Below are positions 23,770 to 36,300 of a stretch of 64,000 nt of DNA, in pieces (the first letter of the stretch is position 1; each line of letters opens with the position of its first letter). Location of the stretch: positions 50,164,703 through 50,228,702 of the forward strand of contig CM038214.1 of assembly GCA_021442155.1 (NCBI GenBank), given 5' to 3'. The DNA comes from Cymbidium sinense. Lineage: Eukaryota; Streptophyta; Magnoliopsida; Asparagales; Orchidaceae. The notes beneath the pieces were generated by a model. It had not been told where the DNA came from, made no database searches, and saw only the letters and a program-made list of their open reading frames with translations. The position numbers and the translations under genes were made by a program.

Positions 23770-25400
23770 AAAATGCCCCAGAAGCACTCATCAAGAGCTA
23801 TTTCAGTCGATGTTACCCCAATTAGTGTGTCACCCCAGTGGTCTTCTTGCTTCAGAGGATGTAAGTATGCTATGCTTTCAATCCTTGCTTGGCCACTACA
23901 CACCAATGAGCACCTTGTTGGTTTGGTAAGCTTTACTACGTGGTCAGTAAGGTACCTCATGTTGGCTTCATTTAAGAGGATGTGAGTCTACTATGCTTTC
24001 TTCTTAGATTAGCCATCATGCATATCAATATATTTATGGATAAGTATTAAATTCTTCCCTCATGACTACTTATGTATCACCCTTCCTGTCTCGCTAGTAG
24101 TATAAATCTATCACAATGAAAATCTATGATCAATTCTTGGAAAGTTGTAAACCTACATGCTTTCTTTCCAAATTGATCGCAAAATAGCACCTTATGGTTC
24201 ACTATTTTACACCACTCATAACAAATACTCCTTAGGTTGTTTGTCTACCTTGGATACACCACTCATGGATGTAAGTTACTATGCTTTTTTTGTGTTAGCC
24301 ATATACCTAGGCTTTCTTTCTGGCTTGATAATGCTAAAATTCCCTATATGAGCCTTATATTTGGATCACATCTTTGACCCCATTTAGACTGAGTTACTTA
24401 TTGGATTAGACGGTTCCCCATTCTAGTAACCACCCTTGTGGTTGGAGAATCATCTTGTGGATGTGTAGATTCTCCTTTGGTCCGATAAATGCGAGATAGG
24501 TTAAGGCGACATAGCCCCTTCTGTTGGTCCCTACACCAGGGGTCCACACAAACATATAAAAAATATATATATTCACTTGGGGATTAGGAGGACACCCCTA
24601 GCAGTACTTTTTTTTAAGCAAATATCCTATCTTTAGGGTAATATTAGCAAAACTCCCTATAAGAATCATCTGACTACTCTTGAGTTGATATAAGTCCCCA
24701 GCGGCATTCACTCAGTAGTTGCTCCTAAGTCGGGTTTAAGTCACCCTAATGGTTATTCTCTGCTTTAGAAGATGTAAGTTTTCTATGCCTTTTTTCTAAG
24801 ACAAATATTGCACACCGAAAGGAAACCCCTTAGGTTGGCTAGCTCTACCCCGTGGCCAATAGACTATTCCTTTGGATTTGTTATTCTAAGATAGGGCAAG
24901 TTCGATATATCCCCTTCTTAGTGGGTCCATCACACACCATCATGGTCCATAAATTAAATCTATCAAATTTGATCAAGCTCACATCTCTAATGGATAAGCC
25001 CATAATTTAAAATCAAACTTAGCCAAACAAACTATATCAAATCACATGAAATTAAGATAAAAATAATCCGGACTACTTTTGAGTTGACATAAGTCCCCAA
25101 CGATATTCACTCAGTAGTTGCCCTAGGTCAGGTTTAATTTGTTACACATCCAACAAGTCACCCCAGTGGTTTTTCCTCACTTTAGAAGATGTAAGTCTGC
25201 TACACCTTCTTCTTAGCACAATTGTTGTACATCGAAAGGTAACCCCTTAGGTTGGCTAGGTCTACCCCATAATTGGTAGACTATCCCTTTGGATTTGTAA
25301 ACCTGAGGTAGGTCAAGGTTGATATAGCCCTTCTTAGTGGGTACATCATACACTGATAGTGTCCATACATTAACTTAGATTAAATTAAACTCAAACTAAC
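23770..25400 (+). repeat. About 400 bp diverged tandem repeats 3' of gypsy pol
   Basis: A unit with TTGAGTTGATATAAGTCCCC, TTCACTCAGTAGTTGC, GTCACCCCAGTGGT, AGAAGATGTAAGT, CCCCTTAGGTTGGCTAG and TAGCCCCTTCTTAGTGGG occurs at about 24670-24950 and again at about 25070-25365 (period about 399 bp). More diverged partial copies lie at 23820-24010 and 24060-24530. I see no coding frame of note. Tandem repeats at this position fit the 3' untranslated region of a Tat-like element. Confidence 0.65.
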
Positions 25401-25409
25401 TTTTCCTAG

Positions 25410-25930
25410 AGGAGTTAAATCACACCCTTCTCCCTAGTGGAGTCCCAAATCATATATAAACAAGTCAAGCAAACAAATCAAATTCAAAACCAACCTCCCC
25501 AGTAGAGCCAAATTAAACTAACTCCCCTAGTAGAGTCTAAATTAAAGAAATCCAACAAAACTCTTATCCGAAGCGAATAAATCCCCAATCAAATATATGA
25601 AGTCAAACTCAAATCCCAATCCCAGTGGATAGTCAGATCCCCAGTGGAAGGTTCATATACATCCCCAACTTCGAGCCCTCTCTAGCATTTCTCATCAATT
25701 AAAATAAAATAAATTAAAGTTGATTCAATCTTAATCCCTAGAGGATTATAGATTCTTATCCCCAGTGGATCTTCTTTCCATAAATCATATGATCAAATTA
25801 AATTCAAACCTTATCCCCAATAGATTTTCTTCTTCTATGCCCTCGACATAGACCCCTCACATGTCGTGCCCAATGCATGTGTGATCCCTAGAGGATCTCC
25901 CTCCATGTCCTTGACATGAAATTCTCATCA
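25410..25930 (+). repeat. Short-motif region (CCCAGTGGA repeats)
   Basis: Variants of TCCCCAGTGGAT or CCCTAGTGGAGTC recur every 25-60 bases (for example near 25430, 25500, 25525, 25620, 25640, 25760 and 25820). Related words occur in the larger tandem repeats to the left. It is probably part of the 3' non-coding part of the gypsy element. Confidence 0.55.
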
Positions 25931-25979
25931 AATCTTATTTATTCTCTTATGCACACCTTTAATACTTCAACCAAAATCC

Positions 25980-27410
25980 TAACAATGTATTTGTTCAAAT
26001 TACATCATCTTAACATTGTAATCAACATTTTATGATTTATGATGGTACAAGCTCAAACTAACTATACAATATCATCTTAAATATATTATAATGTGAATTA
26101 ACACATTATATTATATTATAATATATAATGTTATATTATAATTTGCCATAATATAATATATTATCTAACATTACACCTTAATAGAATCACTTAAAATTAA
26201 CAAATATTAAAATTTTCTCAAAATATGATTAATGTTCACTTTAAATGAAAATTTATTATTTTTCTATTAGAAATGGTACAAAATAACATAATTTTGGTGT
26301 TGCTTCTTGGTGTGTGACATGAATTTGGCCAAATCCTTCCATGTCAACTTTCAAACTAACATTTTTGTGAGTTTTGACCCAATGTATTATAATAAAAGTA
26401 AAACATACTAAAATGTAACATTTAGTAACACACCACCACATTCATATATATGTGAAGGTATATTGTTATGTACATTATATATTAATATGATTTCATATAA
26501 CATATTATCTTACATTACACCTTAAAATGAATCAGTTTAAACAAAAAATTATAAATTTTGGTTGAAAATTGAACATTTCTTTTGGATGCAAAATTCCATT
26601 CTTTTGATTAAATGACACACCACACATGATGTTCCCTAAAGCTTACTCTAAATTTGGCCAAATCCCATCATCTCGACCTATAAATCGATTTTATAAATTA
26701 TATAGTACAAACTCTACTACATCATACTATAATAAACTAAAATATGCTAAACACAAGTAGTAATACACAATAATATGCTATAATGCATGATGCTACACTA
26801 TGTTATGGCATCCTATATTATAATACACTATAACATATTATGTTATATTATATTGCATATCACATCACAAGGGATTGCTTAAGATAAAAAATCATAAAAT
26901 TAGTCTAAATAATAAAAACTCTATATTTTAGTCATATCACTTACATATTTTAAATTTAAATAATATATTATGATTCCATGCTCTACCTATTATGAATTTG
27001 GCCAAATTCCACCATTTAAAGTCTAAATCAACATTTTATAAATAATGCTAGTGTAGGCATGATTATAAAATACTAAAAAGAATTTAAAATGCATAGAATA
27101 ATATGTTATGATATATGATGTTATAATGTGCTATAACATATAATATTTATTTTGAACATAAAATCTTACTTTTTAGACTGCAAGTGACATAGCATAGCTT
27201 TGGAACTACAACCTAATTCCCACTTCAAAAAAATTTTATCTTCTGATTTATTAAATCAATTTTTTATGTTTTATATTAATATAGACTACAGGGCACAATA
27301 CCATAATATTCTAAAACATTTCAAAATATCTTATAACATCCAAAAACACATCAATACATGCTTAAATATATAATGCTACATTATACTATAATATATGGTA
27401 TCATAATATG
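25980..27410. repeat. AT-rich diverged repeat block, about 300-350 bp period
   Basis: The words GAATTTGGCCAAATCC plus AACATTTTATAA, followed by AT-rich TATAATATGTTAT strings, recur near 26320, 26650, 26995 and (weakly) 27210. Each is preceded by a TTAAAATTT...TCATTC-like segment. Composition is far more AT-rich than the gypsy part, with no coding potential. It may be the outermost 3' end of the gypsy element or an unrelated satellite. Its right edge meets telomere-like repeats at about 27411. Confidence 0.5.
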
Positions 27411-27854
27411 ATTTAAGGTTACGGTTTAGGGTATTCAAATCTCTAATAGTCAAGGGAAAGTCTCTTGAAGACATATTCTTTAGCTACCATAAGTATGTTA
27501 GGATTAGGTCATTCTTTAGATCTACTCCTAACGACATCTTTATTTAAGGTTTAGGGTTTAGGGTTTAGGGTATAGGGTTATGGTTAAAGATTATTTTATG
27601 ATTTGGAGTTTAGGGTTTTGGGTTTTGGGTTTATGGCTTAGGGTTTAGGGTTGTATGTTTTAGGATTTAGGGTTTATGGTTTTAGGGTTTAGGGTTTATG
27701 GTTTAGAGTTTAGGGTTTTAGGGTTTTGTGTTTAGGGTTTAGGGTTTAGGGTTTAAGCTTTAAGCTTTAGGGTGTTTAGGGTTTAGGGTTTAAGGTTTAA
27801 GGTTTAGGTTTTAGGTTTAGGGCTTAAGTTTTAGTTTAAGGTTTAGGGTTTAAG
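27411..27854 (+). repeat. TTTAGGG block with a 110 bp non-array insert
   Basis: TTTAGGG variants are interrupted at about 27438-27546 by ordinary-looking sequence (from TTCAAATCTCTAATAGTC to CTCCTAACGACATC) that I do not find elsewhere in the window. The block then continues into copy 7. Confidence 0.7.
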
Positions 27855-28345
27855 GTTTTTTTAAATAGAGGACAAATTCATATTCAACATTTCTTCTTTT
27901 CAATTTCTTCAACCAAGTAGCTCACCTAGTTTTCTAGGACACAAGCAATGACATAGAAAAAATGAGCACCCATAGAGCAAATCAGAAACCCTAGATAAGT
28001 AGAACCATCTTTACTATAAAGACACTATTCCATAAGAAGCAAATCGGATCTGCTATTCTTCAATTTCTCCAGTTCCCAATAGAACCACCCTCGCTTCTCG
28101 TATTGCAGGATCCTCCATCATATCCCCGATCTCTCCCTCTGCAACCACCACGGTTGTAACCTTCATCACTCCTTCTGCCTTCATAACCACCACTGCTCCG
28201 ACCACCACCTCCATATCCACCAGCACCTCCAAATCCCCCACCACCACTGTGATAACAGCTACCACCACCTTCGCCTCCACTATCAGATCTAGACTGAGCC
28301 TAGTTGATGATGATGTTCTTGCCATCAAGGTTCTTCCCATTCTTA
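27855..28345 (-). pseudogene. Glycine-rich RNA-binding protein 3' fragment, copy 7 (best kept)
   Basis: The clearest copy. On - it reads NGKNLDGKNIIIN, then a stop, then AQSRSDSGGEGGGS. The Gly-rich tail follows (GGGGFGGAGGYGGGGRSSGG, YEGRRSDEGYN, DRGYDGGS), and it ends in frame with GGSIGNWRN-stop, followed by the 3'UTR. Apart from the single TAG in place of the Glu/Gln codon before AQSR, the frame is open for about 95 codons from the truncated start. It has no RRM core, no start codon in frame and no visible promoter, so it is a fossil. It gives the best reference for the module. Confidence 0.85.
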
Positions 28346-29069
28346 GGGTTTAGGGTTAATTTAGGGTTAGTTTAGGGTTTAGGGTTTGGGGTTTAAGATT
28401 TATGGTTGTAAGTTTTAGGGTTTAGGGTTGAAGGTTTAGAGTTTAGAGTTTAGGGTTTAGGGTTTTAGGGTTTAGAGTTTAGGGTTTTGTATTTTAGGGT
28501 TTAGGGTTTAGGGTTTAGGGTTTAATGTTTAGGGTTTAGGGTTTAGGGTTTTGGGTTTAGAGTTTTAGTGTATAGGGTTTAGGGTTAATTTTAGGGTTTA
28601 GGATTTAAAATTTAGGGTTTAGAATTTTTGGTTTAAGTTTTTTTAATTAAGTAAACGAGTAGGTTTAGGGTTATTTAGTTTATTTTTTATTTATTTGAGT
28701 TTATTCTATTTTTTATTTATTTTGTTTAGTTTATTTATTTTGGTTTAGGTTTTTTTAGTTTATTTTTTAGGTTTAGGTTTATTTTTTAGTTGAGTTTTAT
28801 TTTTATTTTATATTTTAGGTTTAGGTTTTATTTTTTATTTTTAGGTTTAGGTTTAGGTTTTTATTTTATATTATTAAGTTTAGGTTTTTCGTTTTTATTT
28901 TAGGTTTGTTTTTTAATTTTGGGTTTAATCTTATTTTAGGTTTTTGGTTTAGGGTTTAGGGTTTAGGGTTTAGGGTTTTAGTGTTTAAGGTTTATGGTTT
29001 TTAGGGTTTAGGATTTAGGGTTTAGGTTTTAGGTCTATGGTTCAAGTTTTACTTTAATCTTTAAGGTTT
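28346..29069 (+). repeat. TTTAGGG blocks with one short T-rich module
   Basis: A TTTAGGG block (28346-28630) is followed by the anchor TTAATTAAGTAAACGAGTAGG at about 28642. A T-rich module cut short at about 28940 and another TTTAGGG block follow. The stretch before copy 8 carries the shared left flank (GGTTCAAGTTTTACTTTAAT). Confidence 0.8.
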
Positions 29070-29435
29070 TTATTTTTTTTAATAGAGAATAAATTCAAAT
29101 TCAACATTTCTTTTTTGATTTATTTAATACACCCAATTTTTTTAAAAAGGATAGATAAAAAATGAGCACACATGGAGATCGGTAAATATAACCATTTTAC
29201 TATAAAGACATAGTTCCATAAGCGAATTGGATCGAGTTCTTTAGTTTCTCCAGTTAGATAGCCTCTCGAGCGGATCCACCATCATATCCTCAATCTCTCT
29301 ACCACCATAGTTTTTTTTAATCATTTTCCATATCCACTTTAGATCCCCACCACCACTATGATAGCCTCATTTGCCTCCACCATCTAGCTTTGGTTGATGG
29401 TGATGTTCTATTTGTCAAGGTTCTTCCCATTGTTA
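29070..29435 (-). pseudogene. Glycine-rich RNA-binding protein 3' fragment, copy 8 (deleted)
   Basis: About 365 bp instead of about 480. Many small deletions affect both the UTR (ACACACC and ACAAG words lost) and the Gly-rich part. Edges are as usual: A-rich on - at 29070, and the NG(Q/K)NL start fused to TTAGGG at 29435. Confidence 0.7.
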
Positions 29436-31137
29436 GGGTTTAGGTTTTGGTTTAGGTTAGGTTTTATTTAGGTTTTAATTTATTTAGTTACTTTAGGTTT
29501 AGGTTTATGGTTTGAGGTTTAGGGTTTATGGTTTAGGGTAAGAGTTTAGCGTTTAGGGTTTAGGGTTTAGGGTGTATGGTTTGGGATTTTAGGTTTAGGG
29601 TTTTATGGTATATGCTTTTAAAGTTTAGGGTTTAGAATCAGGGTTTAGGGTTTAGGGTTTTTTAAGGTTTAGCATTTAGGGTTTGGGGTTTAGGGTTTAG
29701 GGTTGTAAGTTTAAGGTTTATGTTTTGGGGTTTAGGGTTTTAGGGTTTATGCTTTTAAGGTTTAGGGTTAGGGTTTAGGGTTTACGGTTTAGGGTTTAGG
29801 GTTTACGATTCAGGGTTTTTTTAATTAAGTAAATCGATAGATTTAGGCTTACTTAGTTTATTTTTTATTTATTTAAGTTTAATTTATTTTTATTTAGGTT
29901 TATTTTTTATTTTTATTTAGTTTAGTTTATTTATTTTAGGTTTATTTCTTTTAGTTGAGGTTTTTTATTTTAGTTTATTTTTTAGGTTTAGGTTTAGGCT
30001 TACGTTCATTTTTTAGTTTAGTTTATTTTTAATTTTTTTTAGGTGTAGGTTTTATTTTTTATTTTTAGGTTTAGGTTTAGGTTTTTATTTTGTTTTCTTA
30101 GGTTTTTATTTTAGGTTTATTTTTAGGTTTTATTTTTCAATTTAGGTTTATGTTTATTTTTAGTTTATTTTATTTTATTTAGTTTAGGTTTAGGTTTAGT
30201 TTGTTTTAAGTTTAGGCTTAGGTTTTATTTATTTTAGTTTAGGTATAGGTTTATTTTTTTTATTTTAGGTTTAGATTTTTTTTTAGGGTTTTGGTTTTAT
30301 TTTTTTTATTAATTTATAAATTCATTTTTAGGTTTAAGTTTAGATTTTATTTAATTTTAAGTTTTATTTATTTAAGTTTATGCTTAGGTTTATTTATTTT
30401 ATGTTTATTTTATTTTTAGTTTAGTTTAGGTTTTTTGTTTAATTTATTTTAGTTTAGTTTTATTTTTTATTTTATTTTATTTTAGGTTTAAGTTTAAGTT
30501 TAGGTGTTTAGGTTTTATTTTATTTTATTTAGGTTTAGGTTTCTTTATTTATTTTATTTTTAGGTTTTAATTAGGTTAGGTTTAGGAAATTAGGTTTTTA
30601 GGGTTTAGGTTTGGGGTTTATGGCTTAGGGTTGTAGGTTTTAGGGTATATAGTTTGTTTTAGGGTTTAAGGCTTAGCGTTTAGTGTTTACGGTTTAGGGA
30701 TTTAAGGTTTATTTTTTTGGTTTAGGGTTAGTTTTAGGGTTTAGGGCTTAGGGTTTGTGTTTTTTTAATTTTTTATTTAGGATTTAGGGTTTAGGACTGA
30801 GGTTTAGGCTTTAGGTTAGTTTTAGTTTAGTGTTTAGGGTTTTTTTTATTTTTTTAGGTTTAGGATTTAGGGTTTTTTCTTTTTAGGTTTTATTTAGTTT
30901 AGGTTTTGGTATTTAGCTTTTTAGGGTTTAGGGTTTAGGGTTTAGGGATTTTTTTTAGGTTTAGGGTTTAGGGTTTAGGATTTAGGTTTAGGGTTTAGGG
31001 TTTAGGTTTTAGGGTTTGGGGTTTAGGGTTTATGGTTAGGGTTTAGGGTTTAGGGTTTTTAGGGTTTAGTGTTTATGGTTTAGGGTTTATATTTTAAGTT
31101 TACTATTCAAGTTTTAGTTTAGGGTTTAGAGTTTTTA
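29436..31137 (+). repeat. Telomere-like array segment with one T-rich module
   Basis: TTTAGGG block 29436-29815 begins with the right flank of the gene fragment (TTTAATTTATTTAGTTACTT). The anchor TTAATTAAGTAAATCGATAG at 29821 opens a T-rich module to about 30590, followed by TTTAGGG variants to 31137. The module follows the same order of TTTTA and TTTAGG words as those at 9666 and 14666. No gene is seen. Confidence 0.8.
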
Positions 31138-31608
31138 GTTTTTTTAACAGATAACAAATTCAGAGTCAACATTTCTTCTTTTCGATTTCATCAACCAAGT
31201 AACACACCAAGTTTTCTCAGACATAAGCAATGACATAGATAAAAAATGAGCACGCATAGAGCAAATAAAAAACCCTAGATAACTAGAACCATCTCTACGA
31301 TAAAGACATAATTCCATAAGCAGTAGATTGGATCGGTCATTCTTCAATTTCTCTAGTTACCATCAGAACCACCCTGACCTCTCGAGTAGTGGGTTCCACC
31401 ATCATATCCCCAATCTCTCCCTCCGCCACCACCATGGCTATTACCTTTATCGCTCCTCCTGCCTTCATAACCACCACTACTATGACCACCACCTCCATAT
31501 CCACCAGCACCTCCTGATCCCCCGCCACCTCTGCGATAACTACCTATACCACCATTTAGACTGAGCCTGGTTGACGATGAGGTTCCTGTCAGGTTCTTCC
31601 CATTCTTA
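31138..31608 (-). pseudogene. Glycine-rich RNA-binding protein 3' fragment, copy 9
   Basis: On - it opens NGKNLTGTSS (frame lost by a small deletion after NGKNL). It regains GGGGSGGAGGYGGGGHSSGG and YEGRRSDKGN, and ends GGSDGN-stop-RN, with the Trp codon of GNWRN changed to TAG. The 3'UTR and A-rich edge are well kept. Two open frames on - and + over this copy are out-of-frame readings. Confidence 0.8.
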
Positions 31609-31888
31609 GGGTTTAGCTTTAGGTTTTATGGTTTAGGTTTATTTTTTTATTTTTTTAATTACATTAAGTTCATGTTTAGGGTTTGGCGTTTAGGGATTTT
31701 AGGGTTTAGGGTTTAGGGTTTTAGATTTAGGGTTTAGGGTAAATTTTATGGTTTAGGGTTTAGAGTTTAGGATTTAGTTTTTAGGGTTTAGGGTTTAGTG
31801 TTTAGGGTTTTTAGGGTTTGGGGTTTAGGTTTAATTTAGAGTTTAGGGTTTTAGGATTTAGGGTTTAAGGTTTAGGCTTTAGGGTTAG
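31609..31888 (+). repeat. Degenerate TTTAGGG block
   Basis: TTTAGGG variants follow the usual right flank of the gene fragment (TTTAATTACATTAAG near 31655). The block ends where A/C-rich L1 sequence begins (GTTAGTTGTTAGATATATG). Confidence 0.75.
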
Positions 31889-33380
31889 TTGTTAGATATA
31901 TGAAACTTTAGTAGATAGAGGTAACCCATCAAGAAAGCATTAGACAGGAGCACCAACAAAGCCAAGAATTGCTAACACATTTTAGGAGCAAACCTCACAA
32001 TATGGGAAAAAAGGAATAAATAGAGACCAAACAAAGGCAAAAGGAGGACCATAATTGATAAGGCATTCATTAAACGAACCTGCAAATAACCAAAAATAAT
32101 ACTATCTAGAGGAACAATAAGGGTAACATCAAGAATGTAAGGAAGCAAGGCAACCATCAAAATAGGAAAGGGAAGAGGTTCATCCACAATCTAGAAATGA
32201 AAATCCTAGTAGGTAGAAACCAGAAGACAAGAATGGGAAAGTAAGTAGTCGGTTCCAAACAAAGACTCAAAAAGATCAGGAAAATTATAACAAAGTAAAT
32301 ACTCTTTTGACCAATCTAGCTAGTTAGAGCACCCAATCCAAGCAGCCAACAAGGTAGTCCACCCTGCAAGCCACCAAGACCTCCAAGAATTCAAATCAAT
32401 AGACTTACAACCATCAGAATGAAAGATAGAAAGAGTCATCTAGTCACAAACATTGAAAAAATCCCAACGGAAAGCCGTAGATAGCAGCCACCAATGTAAA
32501 TCTAAGGACAGGAGAATCCAATTTAAACAACTAGATACAATAGCCAAAAATAGAAAAAGTAAGAGCCCTTTAGGATCACAAATAATCCAACAACCAAAGA
32601 TAACCATAAAGAAGAACCCCAATAGAGTCATCATCAGCCAAGTCCTAAAAACGTCCAACCAGTAGTTTGCAGCCTTCCAGTTCATAACACAAATTAAAAA
32701 TAGAACCTGAGTATTACCAAAGGCACACCCAATATTCAGAAGCATCCAACCTTACACTCATCGAGAACAACACTAAAGAAAAGATATATAGCCGCAGGAA
32801 AATAGTTCTCCAAGCTATAACCAAAAAACAAAGCACCCTCAAGGTCACACAACTCCTCTTAGTAGTAGGAGCAAAACTAAGAGAGAAAGGACAACAAAAA
32901 GCAACTGGAAAAACCATCCTGATCGGCAAACAATAAGTTGACAAAATAGCCATCCATAGCAGGAAGGTCATAAAAATAACATGAGCAACACCTAGAAAGG
33001 GAGAAAACCTATAGCCAAGCAACACCAGCAAACAACCAACCATAAAATCCAAAGCAATTAAAAAAGGCTACAGAGAGAACCAACAAACAAAGAGAACCAC
33101 ACCAACTAGAAGACAAGCAAAAATCAATAGCCTCCACTTGTTGTAAACACCTCTACTAGGTTGGGAGAGAAAAAAAACTAGAAAATAAATATAATAGCAA
33201 AAATCTAAAAAATTGAAAGACAACCCAAACCCATCCAAAGAATGGGAAGTAACGAAACTAGAAAATAATAGTAGGTTGATGAGAAGAAAAAAATCAAGAC
33301 CAAATCAGTAAAAGATAAAACTAGAAATATTCAAAAATAATAACAAAGGGAAAGCCAAAGCCCCACAGGAGGAAAAAAGG

Positions 33381-36300
33381 CTAAAAGTTTCTAACATAAG
33401 GAAAACCAATTTTATCAAGATTCACAAGACCCCTTAATAGGAAAGGGATGTCATCATTAGAAAACATATGCAAAGAAGAAGACTTGGCCACCAAATTGGC
33501 AGGAAAGTTAGCACAAGAGTTAGCTTCCCTATAAATATGAGAAATTTGAAAATCTAGGTTAGCAAGAAGCCTCCTAGTATGATTAAGTAAATAATACACT
33601 TCAGCATTACCATGAGCATCAGATTTGAGTAAATCTAAAAGAAGGAGAGCATAAACATCAAACCAGATCTTATGAAAAACTTGTTGTAAACAAATAGAAA
33701 TGCCATGATGAAAGCCTTTGAGCTCAAGAAATAACACATAACAAGGCTCTAAAGGGGCAGCAAAAGTAGAGATAACCTTGCCACTATGATCTCTCAAAAT
33801 CCCAACATAGCCATAATAACCATTAGAAAATGATCAATCAGTGTTAACCTTAATCTAGTGATAATTAGGTTTAATCTAGTATATAATTTTCTAGGTTGGA
33901 GAGACATTACCTGGGGGAAGGATAATCCAAAAATTCAAGGGCACAGACTTGCACCCTTTAAAACTAAAGTGAGTAAGAGGATTAGATTTGAAAAGAGACA
34001 AAATTTTATATTTGGCTCTAGAAATAATACAATGATAATTCATAGGAATATTATGATGCTTACCATCATTTCTATCCATCCAAATATACCAAATAATAGT
34101 AATAGCTAAAATAATTTTAACATGGCCCTTAAAAGTATGGGAGAAACATGCTTCAAGAAGTTGCATAATAGAAAATGACCATTAAAAAATGGAAAGTAAA
34201 AAAATATTATCATACAATTCCACATTTTAGCAAAATAGGCCATTCACAAAAACATGATCCACACTTTCAATGTGATAGCAACATTGACATTTAGAGGCGA
34301 TGGAAACCTTTTTTCGGAAGAGTAGCATCCGTGGATATATAATGCTTCGTGAATGCCAAGTTAAAACGAGAACAAAGTAGGGACACTAATATTCCAGATT
34401 TCAATAAAAATCAAGGACTCTTGATATTTAAATATGATGAAATGTTAAACATCCTTTAAAACAAAATCTCTAGAAGAAGAATTATTGAAGCAAATTCGGT
34501 CAGGTTCATTAGGGAAAGGACAAATTTTAAGGATTTTGTCAACGATCACATTAGGGACAAGGATATTCAATTAATCCACATCCCACTTATTATGAGTAAT
34601 TAACTGATTAATCTTATGCATCATAGTGGAATGAGTATTGAGCAGGGAATCAATAGATCCCTGCCCCAGCTAATTGTCTTTCCAAAAGAAAGAGGAACTA
34701 GAATTTACACCCCAAGAAATTAAGTTATCAGCATTCCATTTGATACTACAAAGTCTTCTCGACACAGAAGAATCCCTAGATTTGAAAGAACAAATGAGGG
34801 GATGTTTGCCCTGACAATATTTAGCATGCATAAACTTTGACCTATAACTATGTTTATTTCTAAAATCCACCACATTTTATAAGAAAAATGGTTGATAAAA
34901 TCCTCTAAAGTAACCTAAACCACCTTCATTATTAGGACCACAGCTTTTCCAACTAGCCCAATGTAATCTTTTGATAGAAGAGTTAGATCCCCAAAAAATT
35001 AATTAAAGAGTCTATTGATCCTTTTAATAATAGAACGGGTAGGAACAATAGTAGACAGGAGATAGAGAGGCAAAGAACAAAGGGTACTTTTGATCAAGAT
35101 AAGTCTAGCACCAAAGGAAAGTAAATGAAACTCCTAAGAGGAGGTTTTCTTATTTATTTTATGAATAACTTCATCAAATATAGAAGATCTTTTCGTTCCT
35201 ATATATAAGGGAGTCCTCATATACTTGCCAGGGAGATTTTGATGCGAAAAACCCATAATATTATTGATAGCATTGATCTTAGATAAGGAAATAGAAGAGC
35301 TAGTAATAAAATAACTTTTATCAGGATTAATATTCAAGCCACTCCTTACCAAAAATAGTTAAGAACTTACACAATTTTTTAATATAAAGAGTAGAGGCAT
35401 TGCAAAATATAATGAAATCTTCAACAAAACTAAGGTGAGAAATGGGATACCAACCAATGGTTCTCTAGTACATGTTAGGCATTCTACTAAACATCTGTTG
35501 AATACATCTAAAAAGATATTCCACAGTAATAATGAAAAGGGTAGGAGAGAGAGGGTCCCCTTGCCTTAGCTCATGAGAAGAAGAGAAGAAACCATGCACT
35601 TCACCATTGAGGAGCAAAGAAAACCAAGAATTCTCAATCCCATTCTTAATTAAAGCAATAAATTGGTTAGAGAATAAATAAATAAAGCCAAAATTTTATA
35701 TAGGAAAACCCAACCAATATTATCATGAGCTTTGGAAATGTCAAGCTTAAAAGTAGGTTTCCACTGAACATTGGCATTTAAATCATGGATCATCTCTTGG
35801 GCTAAAAAACATTATCGAAAATGGATCTCCTTTAACAAAACTAGTTTGATTGGGGGAGATAATTTTAGGAAGTAAGATACTCAAGATTTTAGCTAAAATC
35901 TTAGAAAAAAGTTTATTAAAAAAAACACAAAGGCCAATTGACCTAAAATCACTCCAAACTTCAAGATTGTCTTTTTTAGGAATTAAAATAATAGAGGTTC
36001 TAGCAAAATATTTGGGAAGGGTACTACCGTTAAAGAAATTAAGAATAGCTTTAACTAAGTCCTCTTTAATGATAATCCAACATTTTTTTGGAAAAAGAGG
36101 GTAGTATAACCATCAGGACTAGCCATAGAGTCTTTATTCATACTCTACAATGTATCAACAATTTTAGACTTAGAAGGTAAGGAAGAAAGCATAATGTTAT
36201 CATCATCAGAAATAAGATTAAGAATAACTTCAGGTCAAGAAATATCACCATAAGTAACATTTTTATTTAGAAGCTCTTTATAAAAAGAAACAACAAAATC

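Larger units (their letters stand above)
17805..25950 (+). mobile_element. Degenerate Ty3/gypsy retrotransposon (Tat/Athila-like order)
   Basis: On + the order is a candidate 5' LTR, unassigned ORF remnants, reverse transcriptase, RNase H, integrase, then 3' tandem repeats. The pol domains match plant Ty3/gypsy wording (IDLNK, FMDGLFRYKQIKM, CYKVMPFSLKKAGATYQRAM, YQLI..KGEHPILSINGLYLNKYY). Stops and frameshifts occur throughout. No matching 3' LTR was recognised before 27410. Tandem repeats 3' of pol are common in Tat-clade elements, which with the long 5' region favours Tat/Ogre-like over chromovirus; no chromodomain is seen. The lineage call is an inference. Confidence 0.7.

Noticed and set aside
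26030..26200. Inverted AT-rich strings (TAATATATAATG...) as a replication origin or matrix attachment site
   Set aside because: AT-rich palindromic words alone are not specific evidence; no supporting motif set was seen.
27855..28345. Copy 7 as a functional glycine-rich RNA-binding protein gene
   Set aside because: The RRM core and start codon are missing, a stop interrupts the frame and no promoter is seen.
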